Source: Pirellulaceae bacterium | Lineage (GTDB): Bacteria; Planctomycetota; Planctomycetia; Pirellulales; Pirellulaceae | NCBI GenBank assembly: GCA_028280445.1 | Contig: JANQLU010000106.1 | Coordinates: 124,001-188,000 of the forward strand | Direction: 5' to 3' | DNA length: 64,000 bases | Part shown: piece by piece, positions 26,136 through 34,785 of the stretch | Position numbering within the stretch: position 1 is the stretch's first letter | Layout of the letters: each line of letters begins with the position of its first letter | The notes under the pieces: model-generated | Seen by the model: only the letters and a program-made list of their open reading frames with translations | Told to the model about the DNA's origin: nothing | Database searches by the model: none | Translations under genes and position numbers: made by a program

Positions 26136-27011
26136 GTGAACAATGCAAATGTGAAAGACGAAATTCCCACTTATTCTGATCTCTTCGGAGCCGTCCTTGA
26201 CGCGCTAAAAGAACTCGGCGGATCTGGTAAACCGTCAGAAGTGCGCGACTATCTGGCGAAAAAACTTGCACTCAGTGATAACGCCTTAGAAGTTACAAAA
26301 AAAAACGGCGAACAACTGTTTATGAATCGAGTTCAATGGGCTCGGTTTTACCTGGTAAAATCTGGATACATTGGATCATCACGACGTGGCGTTTGGGCAC
26401 TTACAGACGATGGGCGTCATGTCAAAATTGATGACGAGATTAAACGCCAGATAATTGCCGACGCGGCAACTGTGCCAAAACCAAAAAACATGGCCAATGC
26501 CAAGGAATCAAATGAGATTAGCAATTCCGAACCACCAAATGCCGAAAATGATGGACATCGAGATCAGCTGATGGAATTTCTATACTCCATGTCTCCAGGT
26601 GCGTTCGAACGGTTGTGCCAACGCTTGCTTCGTGAATCAGGATTTGAGCAGGTCGTTGTTACTGGTAGGTCTGGTGATGGTGGAATTGACGGAAACGGTG
26701 TACTCCAGCTCAATCCTTTCGTCAGTTTTCGTGTTTTGTTTCAATGCAAGCGATATCGAAATACTGTTGGTTCTCCCGCAATTCGAGATTTTAGGGGCGC
26801 AATGATGGGCCGCGCAGACAAAGGAATCATCATCACTACAGGAACCTTTTCTCAGGATGCTATTCGTGAGGCTGTACGTGATGGTGTACCGCCAATAGAG
26901 CTAGTTGACGGAAATAAACTTGTCGATATGTTTGAATCACTGGAATTTGGACTAACACAAAAACAGGTATTCGAGATTAATGAGAACTTTTTCGCATCGT
27001 TCGAGGACTGA
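26136..27011 (+). CDS. Mrr-like restriction endonuclease
   Basis: About 290 residues in two parts. An N-terminal Mrr_N winged helix (PTYSDLFGAVLDALKELGG then SGKPSEVRDYLAKKL) is followed by the C-terminal Mrr catalytic domain with GFEQVVVTGRSGDGGIDGN and FQCKRY. The Asp of GDGGID and the Q-x-K pair are the PD-(D/E)XK active site. Mrr enzymes cut modified DNA and need no methylase partner. The open frame continues to an ATG at 25941, but the extra ~65 codons look non-coding and lie in a decayed repeat. GTG 26136 or GTG 26151 is a more likely start, and neither has a strong ribosome site. Confidence 0.85.
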   Translation: MNNANVKDEIPTYSDLFGAVLDALKELGGSGKPSEVRDYLAKKLALSDNALEVTKKNGEQLFMNRVQWARFYLVKSGYIGSSRRGVWALTDDGRHVKIDDEIKRQIIADAATVPKPKNMANAKESNEISNSEPPNAENDGHRDQLMEFLYSMSPGAFERLCQRLLRESGFEQVVVTGRSGDGGIDGNGVLQLNPFVSFRVLFQCKRYRNTVGSPAIRDFRGAMMGRADKGIIITTGTFSQDAIREAVRDGVPPIELVDGNKLVDMFESLEFGLTQKQVFEINENFFASFED

Positions 27012-27027
27012 GCAGAATGCGGGACGG

Positions 27028-27134
27028 GTGACACTGGCTACGCCAGTGTGTTGGAATTGAGATGATTAACTTAGCGAATTGCAAGGATTCTAAGCTACAT
27101 TAACAATTTGCAATCACTGGCGAAGCCAGTGGCA
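27028..27134. repeat. Family E palindromic repeat (copy E3)
   Basis: GGGTGACACTGGCTACGCC and the inverse GGCGAAGCCAGTGGCAC enclose a ~65-nt middle. It lies directly after the Mrr-like stop. Confidence 0.85.
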
Positions 27135-27159
27135 CACAATTGAATTTATCTACCCAAAC

Positions 27160-27600
27160 TCATTTTCCGCCGAAATTTTTATCGGAATCGAATCCGCGAC
27201 CGTTGTTGAACATCTTGTGGAATTCTTTGATTTCCTGGGCGTCGAGTTTGTTGTCGTTGTTTTTGTCGATGGCGCCGATGTACAACGAGATATGGCCCTC
27301 GGGCAATTTGTCTTTGGTGATGATGCCGTCCTGGTTCTTGTCGAATTTTTTGATGTTGGCGAACACTTGGGGCATGAAGACGCCAGGGCGTGTTCCGCCA
27401 AAGGGGTCGCGCTTTAATTTGACAATGAACTTCTGCTTGACGGGCAAACAAAATGTTTCCGCGTCATCGCAGGCGACGTAGGCCATGGTGATTTCCAAGG
27501 GTTGGCTGTAGTCCGTTTTTTCAGTGGTCTTGAGTGTCAGCAAAAATTGCCGTGGATCAATGTCGGCAGGTTGATACTGGACCCGGTTTGTTATTCGCAA
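27160..27600 (-). pseudogene. C-terminal remnant of a redox/EF-hand protein
   Basis: The frame opens with TTG only two codons after an in-frame stop and begins in mid-domain (RITNRVQYQPADIDPRQFLL). Residues 10-70 resemble the last part of a DsbD-alpha-like thiol-redox domain (MAYVACDDAETFCLPV, with two cysteines). Residues 80-130 hold two EF-hand loops (DKNQDGIITKDK, and DKNNDNKLDAQE with a complete ligand set). No signal peptide, start site or N-terminal domain is visible, though such proteins are normally exported. It is best read as the truncated end of a longer gene, although an intact short gene cannot be excluded. Confidence 0.6.
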
Positions 27601-27743
27601 GTGTTATGAATTACATATCTGCATTTCAGCTTTAGAAAAAAGTCCATTTCGTGTTGGAAACGCTGAACTGGAAACTGTCAATGAATGCGTTATCATCGGG
27701 GGTCTGTTTTTGTGTTTGACGCTAATTTTCCGGAGTTGCTTTG

Positions 27744-28274
27744 ATGAAATTTACCAATTGCGTTGTCGTACTCATTTTGTTTCTTGGCACGGTTGTCGCT
27801 TGGCCCATCGTTGGCATTGGTGTTCAAGAAACCGATTCGAAAAAGGAATCAGCTCAAACCGACGAGCCAGTTTTGAATGCGGAAAAGCCTCAGGAGTCGA
27901 AAGAGGACAAATTCAAACCGGTCGACAACATGCATCATTTTATGGAGTACATTTCGAAGCCCAGCTATATGGAATTGCGGAAAATTCTTGCCAAAGAAAA
28001 AGTGAGCCGGGGCGAGTGGAAAAAAGTGAAACAACACTCTCTGATTTTGTCAGAAACTTCAAAATTGGTTTCAGAACGCGGGCCGGCTGATAAAGACCAA
28101 AATGCCGAATGGAAGAAACTGGCGTTTGAGACATACCAACAAGGGGCGGCGTTGTACAAAGCTGCTGGGTCGCGAAAGCTGGAAGTTGCCGTCAAGCATT
28201 ACGGGGCAATGATGGACGCCTGCAATCAATGCCACAAAAAATTCGATCCAAAGAACCACCAGTTGGCCAAGTAA
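27744..28274 (+). CDS. Cytochrome c'-like (class II) protein
   Basis: The ATG at 27744 has CGGAG 9 nt upstream and gives 176 residues; a TTG three bases earlier is less likely. The signal peptide is FTNCVVVLILFLGTVVAWP. The mature protein is helical, with MHHFMEYISKPSYMELRKIL early and a single heme-c motif CNQCHKKF near residue 160, the C-terminal position typical of cytochrome c' and related four-helix cytochromes. It should be periplasmic and bind one heme. The ligand partner and redox role are unknown. The acidic linker after the signal is long (~40 residues). Confidence 0.8.
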   Translation: MKFTNCVVVLILFLGTVVAWPIVGIGVQETDSKKESAQTDEPVLNAEKPQESKEDKFKPVDNMHHFMEYISKPSYMELRKILAKEKVSRGEWKKVKQHSLILSETSKLVSERGPADKDQNAEWKKLAFETYQQGAALYKAAGSRKLEVAVKHYGAMMDACNQCHKKFDPKNHQLAK

Positions 28275-28388
28275 GTCTGCACGATTGCCATCGGTCATTT
28301 CGGTGAATTTCTCTTGACTCTTCCAATGTCTCGATACTAACCTTTCCGCTCGTCAAAAGCTTGGGCCAATGATGACTGGAGTTAGGCA

Positions 28389-28628
28389 ATGGGCATTCGA
28401 GTTGTCGCGTTGATTGCAATACTGTTGCTGTGTGGCTGCACATCCATGCGTCCAGTAGGGCCGGTTCCCACCGGCCAATCCAATCAAACGGCCGGTAGGA
28501 ACCGGCCCTACAATTTATCTGAATCGAATTGCGATTCCAACATTCCCTTTGCGGATTTAGACGTGACGGTGCATGAACTCCCGGGCGCTTTTTCAAAAAG
28601 GAAATCGGGACGCTACGTCGATCGCTAA
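28389..28628 (+). CDS. Small lipoprotein carrying a family C repeat
   Basis: A 79-residue protein with a lipoprotein signal (MGIRVVALIAILLLCGC, modified Cys17) and a GGAG ribosome site 8 nt before the ATG. Residues 23-41 are encoded entirely by a family C palindrome (28455-28511), giving GPVPTGQSNQTAGRNRPYN. The remaining 38 residues (DSNIPFADLDVTVHELPGAF) look like a normal protein. The repeat insertion keeps the frame open. It could be a functional small outer-membrane lipoprotein or a gene in decay. Confidence 0.55.
   Translation: MGIRVVALIAILLLCGCTSMRPVGPVPTGQSNQTAGRNRPYNLSESNCDSNIPFADLDVTVHELPGAFSKRKSGRYVDR
28455..28511. repeat. Family C palindromic repeat inside a coding frame (copy C3)
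   Basis: Arms 28455-28476 and 28490-28511 (GTAGGGCCGGTTCCC and inverse). The length of 57 nt is divisible by three, so it does not shift the host frame. Confidence 0.92.
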
Positions 28629-28656
28629 CGTTCGTTTGCCATGATATCGCAGGCTG

Positions 28657-28735
28657 TTTTTTAGACAAGATTTACAGGATGAACAGGATTTTTTCGTGAT
28701 CTTATCCTGTCAATCCTGTTGATCCTGTCCAAAAA
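28657..28735. repeat. Family D palindromic repeat (copy D3)
   Basis: TTTACAGGATGAACAGGAT is inverted against ATCCTGTCAATCCTGTTG. Between the small lipoprotein and a family C copy. Confidence 0.9.
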
Positions 28736-28748
28736 GATGAGTTGGTAA

Positions 28749-28805
28749 GTAGGGCCGGTTCCCACCGGCCAATCCGACAAAACGGCCGGTGGGAACCGTC
28801 CCTAC
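28749..28805. repeat. Family C palindromic repeat (copy C4)
   Basis: Arms 28749-28770 and 28784-28805. The right end (CCCTAC) overlaps the end of the DUF985 gene, whose stop codon is CTA on the plus strand at 28802-28804. Confidence 0.92.
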
Positions 28806-29254
28806 ATTAGGTGCGATAAACTTGCGTCGATCGTTAGGAGATGTTTTGCGGTTTCGGACTGGGTGTCGATCAATTCGAAGTCGTCGAACTCGAAACCTGG
28901 CGCGACTGAGCACCCGACAAGAATGTGGTCGTCGATCGGTGCGGCCGCTTGCCAATAGCCGCCGGGAATGACGTGACAAAAATTCATCGACTTTGACGAC
29001 AGTTCAATGGTCTCGATGTTGTCGGATTTTCCATCCCACTGATACAAACGCAGCCCCGTGCCTTGATACAAATTCCACACTTCGTCATGGGCCACCCGAT
29101 GAAACCGACTGACCTGGCCAGTTTCTAGCGAAAAATAAATATGCGTCAGGGCAGTTCTCGTTTTTTTGTCGTCGAACATTACCCGATTGGCAGAACGGTA
29201 AACTTCGAGGTAGCGACCGCCTTCAGGGTGTTCTTGGAGATCTGAGTATTTCAT
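28802..29254 (-). CDS. Cupin DUF985 family protein
   Basis: The frame opens at 29365 inside a family B repeat, so ATG 29254 is used, giving 150 residues. The start MKYSDLQEHPEGGRYLEVYR and the later FSLETGQVSRFHRVAHDEVW with GTGLRLYQWDG and VIPGGYWQAAAP are hallmarks of DUF985/Cupin_5 proteins. These are cupin barrels similar to dTDP-sugar epimerase folds, with conserved His residues. The biochemical role is not established. The stop codon TAG falls within the terminal bases of the family C repeat. Confidence 0.88.
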   Translation of the reverse strand: MKYSDLQEHPEGGRYLEVYRSANRVMFDDKKTRTALTHIYFSLETGQVSRFHRVAHDEVWNLYQGTGLRLYQWDGKSDNIETIELSSKSMNFCHVIPGGYWQAAAPIDDHILVGCSVAPGFEFDDFELIDTQSETAKHLLTIDASLSHLM

Positions 29255-29287
29255 GGAATTTTCAGCCGTTGCTTGTGGAATCTGAGT

Positions 29288-29365
29288 TGAGCGGCGAGGC
29301 GCTAGCCGCCGGTAATGGGCACCGTAATTTGTGGGACCACCGGCGGCTAGCGCCTTGCCGCTCAC
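29288..29365. repeat. Family B palindromic repeat (copy B6)
   Basis: Arms from 29288 (TGAGCGGCGAGGCGC) and to 29365 (GCGCCTTGCCGCTCAC). It separates two minus-strand genes. Confidence 0.92.
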
Positions 29366-29381
29366 AAATAATCAACACTTC

Positions 29382-31625
29382 CTAACGCTTGATCGTTTTG
29401 TCCGTTTGGTCTGGCAACGGTTTGAGGTCGCCAACTCGAATCGAACTGTCATTGGGATTGATCGGTGTAGATTGAATTTTGAGCGGATTGCTGTGATCAT
29501 GTTGATGCCCATGTCCGTTGGCAGCTGTCACGGAACCGTGGTAGCCGTACGGCGATCCGTGAGTTCCATAAGGCACTTTTATGTTTCCATCGATCGGCTG
29601 TGTGCTGATGGTCAAGTTAATGACCGAACCGTTTGCTGCATGGCCTGCCAATCGGCCTTGGTCGATCAAATTTTGCAGCAGAATGCGTTTGACCTCCAGA
29701 ATCGTTTGCGCGTTCATGTGAATTCCGCTGTGAGTTGCATCGACCTCCAATTCAGTTTTCGCAGGAATCGCGCGAGAGCTTTCCAGTGGGACAACGCCAT
29801 CACCCTCACCGGCAATTTTTTGACCAATGATTGAAAACACATTGCGGTGTTTGGCATGCCCGTAAATATTGTGATAAGTGATCCAGGGTGCAATTTTGGC
29901 CCGCTGCACCGCTTTGAAAAAAGGACTTTGGGGAGAAAGCGAATCGACACTGGTTTTGGTCGACAAAAGTTCGGTGTCGCGGAAATAGTCGGGATTCTGT
30001 TTGACGATTTCCTCCGTGCCGCGGAACAATTGAGGCAATTTGAAAAACGTCCGGCTCAGCCAGATCGTTGTATCGTTGGCAAAATTGCTTCCGAGGTGTG
30101 GGCTGCTGATCGTGATGACTTTGCTGATCGATGGATTAGGTTTGAAAAACAATGTATCGAGTAAATCGCGTCGGATCGGCGCGTCGCCTTTGAGTTGTTC
30201 GACCGGTTGATCGCTGACGAGTTTCCAGAACTCTTTGCCCGACTCAATCGTTTGCATACGAGAAACCAACCCTCCCATGCTATGTCCGACAAAGACCATT
30301 TTTTGCAGCGCCTCGCGGTTTTTGATATGCGCAAAATGTGTTTCCAACTCGGCGAATTCACGACGCATTTCTCGTGCGGTCACCCAAAATGGTTGGCCTG
30401 ACGGATACATATAAAACCAGAATTGGTAGTTCTCGCGGATTTTGGGGTTTGCACGAAGGTCGTTAAACATCTCGGTCCACGTCATCGGAGTCGACGCCAA
30501 ACCGTGAACCAGGACCACCGGGATTTTGTTGGGATCAAACGGGTCTAACATATACAACCCCGCAACCTCTTGCGCGATATCGGCGTTGATCATTGAAAAT
30601 ACGCCGAGCAAAGTTGTATTGAGCAACGGATCGCTCAAAAATACGGCCAACGGTGTTGTCACATCGCTTTCCAGTGGAGCCGTTCGATTGGCAATATTGA
30701 TCGTTCTGTTTTCCAGCGGATCCCACAGATGCAACGTACAGTCGAGCGAACGATTCGATGAAGTTTGATCGTTCACTTTCAAAAATGCGGTCAGCGGAAT
30801 CCTCAAGCCTGTTGGATAATATTTCCTTGCAAACGAATTGGATTGATCCGATTGCCAGCGGGCAACGAGCGGCACACCCAAGCCATAAGTTCGAAATCGA
30901 TTTCGCAAACCCGACGTTTCGTAATCGGAAACAAATCGGAGTTCGCCAATCGATTCTGTTTTCCAACGCCCTTCGGCGCGAACGGTGAAATTGATTTCTC
31001 CCGCTTCGGTTCGAATCGTGTAACGATAATTGGGCCGCAACGTTTCTTTTTCGCTGACCAAACGCAGCATTTCCTCCAGCGACTGGTTATACAGATCGCA
31101 GATTCCTCGGAAATTGGGATCGTAGGCGTTGCGAAATCGATCGTAACGTTGATCAAACAAAAATCGATAGGCGAGTACAGCCGTATCGGCGTATTCTGAA
31201 ATCGAATGTTGTTCTTCGCCAGCCATCCGCAACCGTTCGGCCCAAACAAATTTCAGGTTCGCAAGTGCAAAAATCGTTTCCAGGTTTTGATCGTTTTCAA
31301 CCAGTTGGCTGATGCGAGAAAGGGCCACTTCGGGTGAATTCTTCCAAGTTTTATACAAGCCTTGCTGCTGCAAAAACTCGATCGATCGATCACTGGGTTT
31401 GGGTGTCAGATTGACGAGTGAGCGAACCCGATCCTTGAATGCGGAGCGCTCTTTTTCTTTGACTTTGACCGCCGTCGGAGTGCTGAGACTTGCCACATAA
31501 GCGACACGACGAACCGAGCCGATATCCCAGGATTTACAACCGGAATACGAGAATAGCGTGATGACCACAACCGACAAAATCGTTGCGTCACGAAATGATC
31601 GTCTGGTTTTCGTGCCGATATGCAA
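29382..31625 (-). CDS. Lipoprotein alpha/beta-hydrolase (lipase-like)
   Basis: A 747-residue protein with a TTG start and a lipoprotein signal (ATILSVVVITLFSYSGC, Cys30). The first ~360 residues are not recognised. From about 370 an alpha/beta hydrolase follows, with oxyanion VVLVHGLASTPMTW, nucleophile elbow FVGHSMGGLVS, a late acidic strand and DATHSGIHMN as the likely catalytic His. The layout resembles PGAP1-like or triacylglycerol-lipase-like enzymes. It is probably anchored to a membrane facing the periplasm. The C-terminal tail after the hydrolase is His/Gly-rich (GTHGSPYGYHGS, NGHGHQHDHS). Confidence 0.85.
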   Translation of the reverse strand: MHIGTKTRRSFRDATILSVVVITLFSYSGCKSWDIGSVRRVAYVASLSTPTAVKVKEKERSAFKDRVRSLVNLTPKPSDRSIEFLQQQGLYKTWKNSPEVALSRISQLVENDQNLETIFALANLKFVWAERLRMAGEEQHSISEYADTAVLAYRFLFDQRYDRFRNAYDPNFRGICDLYNQSLEEMLRLVSEKETLRPNYRYTIRTEAGEINFTVRAEGRWKTESIGELRFVSDYETSGLRNRFRTYGLGVPLVARWQSDQSNSFARKYYPTGLRIPLTAFLKVNDQTSSNRSLDCTLHLWDPLENRTINIANRTAPLESDVTTPLAVFLSDPLLNTTLLGVFSMINADIAQEVAGLYMLDPFDPNKIPVVLVHGLASTPMTWTEMFNDLRANPKIRENYQFWFYMYPSGQPFWVTAREMRREFAELETHFAHIKNREALQKMVFVGHSMGGLVSRMQTIESGKEFWKLVSDQPVEQLKGDAPIRRDLLDTLFFKPNPSISKVITISSPHLGSNFANDTTIWLSRTFFKLPQLFRGTEEIVKQNPDYFRDTELLSTKTSVDSLSPQSPFFKAVQRAKIAPWITYHNIYGHAKHRNVFSIIGQKIAGEGDGVVPLESSRAIPAKTELEVDATHSGIHMNAQTILEVKRILLQNLIDQGRLAGHAANGSVINLTISTQPIDGNIKVPYGTHGSPYGYHGSVTAANGHGHQHDHSNPLKIQSTPINPNDSSIRVGDLKPLPDQTDKTIKR

Positions 31626-32012
31626 GAGACCGCCCGCACTTACACCAAATACGTATTGAAAAAAGATTCCTACGTCGTTCGAAACAAATAGTGCGGTCTT
31701 TTACTAGAAAACTGATATCGTCGCAACATTCATCGTTGCTATCAGGTGTGTGCTATCAAAGAAGTCGTGGGGCTGCCCTGCGGCTCACAAATCGGGTGCC
31801 ACTGGCTCCGCCAGTGATGGCTGGACATTGGTTGTTAAGGAACTTAATTGAACGATAAACCGAGAGTCTATGTGCAAGCACTGGCAAAGCCAGTGGCACC
31901 CGCAGCGTCGGAAAAACATGGTCCCTCGCTCACGCTTCGGGTTATGATTATTGGAAGTAGGCAGTAGGAACCGGCAGTTGCACTTGATTGGCCGGTGGGA
32001 ACCGGCCCTACG
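31626..32012. other. Repeat-filled intergenic region (E, F and C copies)
   Basis: 387 nt without a gene. Family E arms are at 31792-31817 and 31876-31901 (inverted, ~60 nt between). A family F arm GGTCCCTCGCTCACGCTTC is at 31919. A family C repeat has a decayed left arm (31957-31977) and an intact right arm (31990-32011), abutting the stop of the CobW-like gene. Confidence 0.75.
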
Positions 32013-33104
32013 TCATGCTGTTCGATGGGTGGGTTCGGGCGGGGCTGGTCGAAAGCTTTGAACTCCTCCAACTTCCAACTGGATGCCCAATTCGTCTGAA
32101 AGCGCCTTCGTTTCGTTGACCACGATCTCCGTCAAAGTCCCCGGATCGGTTCCCACGCGAGCGTTGACCAACAAATCAGCAACGGCCGTTTTGATTTCCG
32201 AAGCCATCGACAACTCGGCCTCGCCTTCCGAATCGACCTGGTTGGCGATAGCAGAATCATTCAGCGTTTGGCCGAGAACTTTGAGGTGAGCGGTTTCGGC
32301 GCCGGCGGCATTGAGCGCGCCGCCAATCCGTTCCACCATGCGTAGCACCAGCGTATCCAATTCGAATTTGTCATCGCCGCTTGCTGTGACCTGGCAATTA
32401 AACCAGCCCAACTCGGCTTCGCCCTCGGCATAAATCTGGTAGTCGACATCCATCATTTTTTGTCGATCGGCGCGTTCTGAATTGGCTGCGCTGATCAATT
32501 CGTCAAAACCCGAGCCAGTGCGAGCGCTATGTAAAATCACTGGTTGCTCGAATTTTCGACTGACCAATTCACCAATTTGATGTTGTTGATCGTTGGACAA
32601 TTTGTCGATTTTGTTGACGACGATATAGTCCGCTTCTTCGAGTTGTTTGAGGAAGATGTAAGCGGCCTTTGGCGAAAAACCAACACGATCCGAATCCGAC
32701 AAAATCTTCAAACCGTGTTCAGGCTTGAGTAAAACCAACAACGGGCCGATATCAAACCGGTCACCAAATAATTCTTCGAGCGGCTTGACGACCGTCGCAT
32801 ACAAATCCGTGCAACTGCCGACCGGTTCGGTGATGATCAAATCGGGCGTGTCCGCTTCGGACAATTGATCGGCGGTTTTCACAAGGTCATCGAATTTGCA
32901 ACAGAAGCAGGCACCGGGCACTTCGCCGACTGAAAACCCTTGCGCTCGCAGCGCCTGAGTATCCACCAGGTTGTAAGCTTGATCGTTGGTCACCAAGCCA
33001 ACTTTCAGACCCTGATCAATATAATGTTTGGCTAACTTGGCGATGGTTGTCGTTTTTCCTGCACCTAAAAAACCACCCAACATCAAGAATCGAATCTTTT
33101 TCAT
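32013..33104 (-). CDS. CobW/COG0523-type P-loop GTPase
   Basis: The ATG at 33104 (MKKIRFLMLGGFLGAGKTTT) is preferred to a TTG nine bases upstream, giving 363 residues. Features are the Walker A GFLGAGKTT (residues 11-19), the metal-binding CxCC as GACFCCKFDD, a Walker B-like region DLIITEPVGSC, and the G4 motif VVNKIDKL. COG0523 GTPases load metal (Zn, Co, Ni) into target proteins or help cobalamin synthesis. The C-terminal half differs from the usual CobW_C domain. It ends in a tail HRTA next to a family C repeat. The cognate metal cannot be told. Confidence 0.87.
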   Translation of the reverse strand: MKKIRFLMLGGFLGAGKTTTIAKLAKHYIDQGLKVGLVTNDQAYNLVDTQALRAQGFSVGEVPGACFCCKFDDLVKTADQLSEADTPDLIITEPVGSCTDLYATVVKPLEELFGDRFDIGPLLVLLKPEHGLKILSDSDRVGFSPKAAYIFLKQLEEADYIVVNKIDKLSNDQQHQIGELVSRKFEQPVILHSARTGSGFDELISAANSERADRQKMMDVDYQIYAEGEAELGWFNCQVTASGDDKFELDTLVLRMVERIGGALNAAGAETAHLKVLGQTLNDSAIANQVDSEGEAELSMASEIKTAVADLLVNARVGTDPGTLTEIVVNETKALSDELGIQLEVGGVQSFRPAPPEPTHRTA

Positions 33105-33235
33105 CAAAATCAACCAATACCAAAATAGCGAGACGCGGCAATGACTTTCTTACGTCTTTGCACTTCGAACAGTTCACAAGTTGAATTATCCTGTTTAGAC
33201 CCCTTTTGCTCAATGCTTGAAAGGCCTGAACCAAG

Positions 33236-34360
33236 ATGAAACTTGCTATCCGGGGCGGGGAACCGGCGGTAACCCAAGCTTTACCCGCTTGGCCACCCGA
33301 CGATTTATCAATCCAACAATCGATTCAATGTGTTTTTGATAACAACACTTGGGGCAACTATCACGGACCGGCAACCGAACAACTTTGTGAGAATCTGTGC
33401 AAGACATTTTCGCGGTCTCACGCTTGGACGTGCAGTTCGGGGACCATTGCCGTGGAATTGGCATTGCGTGGACTCAAAATTGATTCGGGCAAAGTTGTCT
33501 TGGCAGGTTATGATTTTCCAGGAAATTACCGAGCGATTGAATCGGTTGGTGCTACGCCGCATTTGGTCGACATCGGTCAAAACAGTTTTACGATTGACTT
33601 CGGGCAACTCGATGCAGCCATTGATCAAAACACCAAAGCGATCATCTTTTCACACTTGCACGGAGAATTGGCCGATGCAACCAGGCTCGAAAAAATTGCC
33701 CAAGAAAAAAATGTGTTCTTGATCGAGGACGCGTGCCAATGCCCTGGCGCCAGTTTGGATTCACGGCCAGTGGGAAGCTTTGGTGACGTCAGCGTTTTCA
33801 GCTTTGGCGGCAGCAAATTGTTAACGTCTGGTCGTGGCGGTTGCGTTTTGACCGACGACAAAAACATTCTGCAACGTATCAAGATCTATTCGGAACGCGG
33901 CAACGATGCGTTTCCTTTGAGCCAACTCCAGGCGGCCGTGCTAATTCCCCAATTGGAAACGCTCGAAACAAAAAATAAAAAACGCCAGATGAATTTGAAG
34001 TTGCTGTTCGAACAGGCAACCAGTTTCAACGTCTTGCGACTGGCACTTCCAGAATCGCTAGGCAATTCGGCTTTCTACAAAGTTCCGTTTTGGGTGCCTG
34101 CTGATGACAGGCAATTTGCCATCGAAGCGCTCGAAGTCGAAGGCATACCAACGGGTCCGGGGTTTAACGGATTTGTCCAGCGAGCGAAATCGGGACGCTG
34201 CACGGCCATGGGATCGCTCGGTGAATCACAACGTGTCGTGGAAGAAACCGTTTTGCTGCACCATCCGTTTTTGTTGTCCGACAGCAGCACGTTTGCACAA
34301 GTTTTGGATGGTCTGCGCAAAATCGACGATGAACTCAATCGCGCGGAGACGTCGAAATAA
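33236..34360 (+). CDS. DegT/DnrJ/EryC1/StrS-family PLP aminotransferase
   Basis: A 374-residue protein starting MKLAIRGGEPAV, a typical opening of sugar aminotransferases. The PLP lysine is Lys194 in FSFGGSKLLTSGRGG. The preceding LIEDACQCPGASLD holds the Asp that pairs with the pyridine nitrogen. The family makes amino sugars or dehydrates sugar nucleotides, using glutamate as donor. No other sugar-nucleotide gene is adjacent, so the substrate is open. The last 26 nt overlap the convergent GNAT gene. Confidence 0.9.
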   Translation: MKLAIRGGEPAVTQALPAWPPDDLSIQQSIQCVFDNNTWGNYHGPATEQLCENLCKTFSRSHAWTCSSGTIAVELALRGLKIDSGKVVLAGYDFPGNYRAIESVGATPHLVDIGQNSFTIDFGQLDAAIDQNTKAIIFSHLHGELADATRLEKIAQEKNVFLIEDACQCPGASLDSRPVGSFGDVSVFSFGGSKLLTSGRGGCVLTDDKNILQRIKIYSERGNDAFPLSQLQAAVLIPQLETLETKNKKRQMNLKLLFEQATSFNVLRLALPESLGNSAFYKVPFWVPADDRQFAIEALEVEGIPTGPGFNGFVQRAKSGRCTAMGSLGESQRVVEETVLLHHPFLLSDSSTFAQVLDGLRKIDDELNRAETSK

Positions 34361-34763
34361 ACAAAGCTCTTTTTTGCATCGGTAGCGAATAATCAAATCC
34401 GCATCGCCGAAAAATTTTCTCATTGGCGGTGATGGCCATCAACTCCAGAACGCCTTCTGATTTTGCTTGCTCGACGCACAATTCGACCAAACGCTGTCCA
34501 ATTCCCTGGCCTTGAATCGACGGGTCAACTGCCAGGCACTGGAGTTCGGCCATTTTTCTGGAATACACTTCGACGGCGGCAAAACCGACAATTTTCTGAT
34601 CGAGCGTTGCGATAAACCCTTTGGTAATCAGGTTTTGAATGTCCGCTTCAGTGCGGGTTAACAATTGATCGCGGGAAATAAAAGGCTGCAGAAACTGGTG
34701 AACCAGCGCGGTTTGCTCGACGGTGGCACGCTGGATCTCGATTTTGGATTCATCATCGGTCAT
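34335..34763 (-). CDS. GNAT acetyltransferase, N-acetylglutamate-synthase-like
   Basis: 142 residues with a good GNAT core: motif A as LQCLAVDPSIQGQGIGQRLVE (R/Q-x-x-G-x-G), then CVEQAKSEGVLELMAITAN and FRRCGFDYS. The pattern ITANEKIFRRCGF and the length match the standalone N-acetylglutamate-synthase-like GNATs. Just upstream on the same strand is an M20 deacylase of the ArgE type, which supports a link to arginine synthesis. The substrate is still inference. The end overlaps the DegT gene convergently by 26 nt. Confidence 0.8.
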   Translation of the reverse strand: MTDDESKIEIQRATVEQTALVHQFLQPFISRDQLLTRTEADIQNLITKGFIATLDQKIVGFAAVEVYSRKMAELQCLAVDPSIQGQGIGQRLVELCVEQAKSEGVLELMAITANEKIFRRCGFDYSLPMQKRALFISTSPRD

Positions 34764-34785
34764 TGTTCAATCCGTTGGCAAGACA

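Noticed and set aside
28710..28979. Minus-strand and plus-strand frames across repeat C4 and the DUF985 gene
   Set aside because: They are shadows of the repeat and of the cupin gene in other frames.
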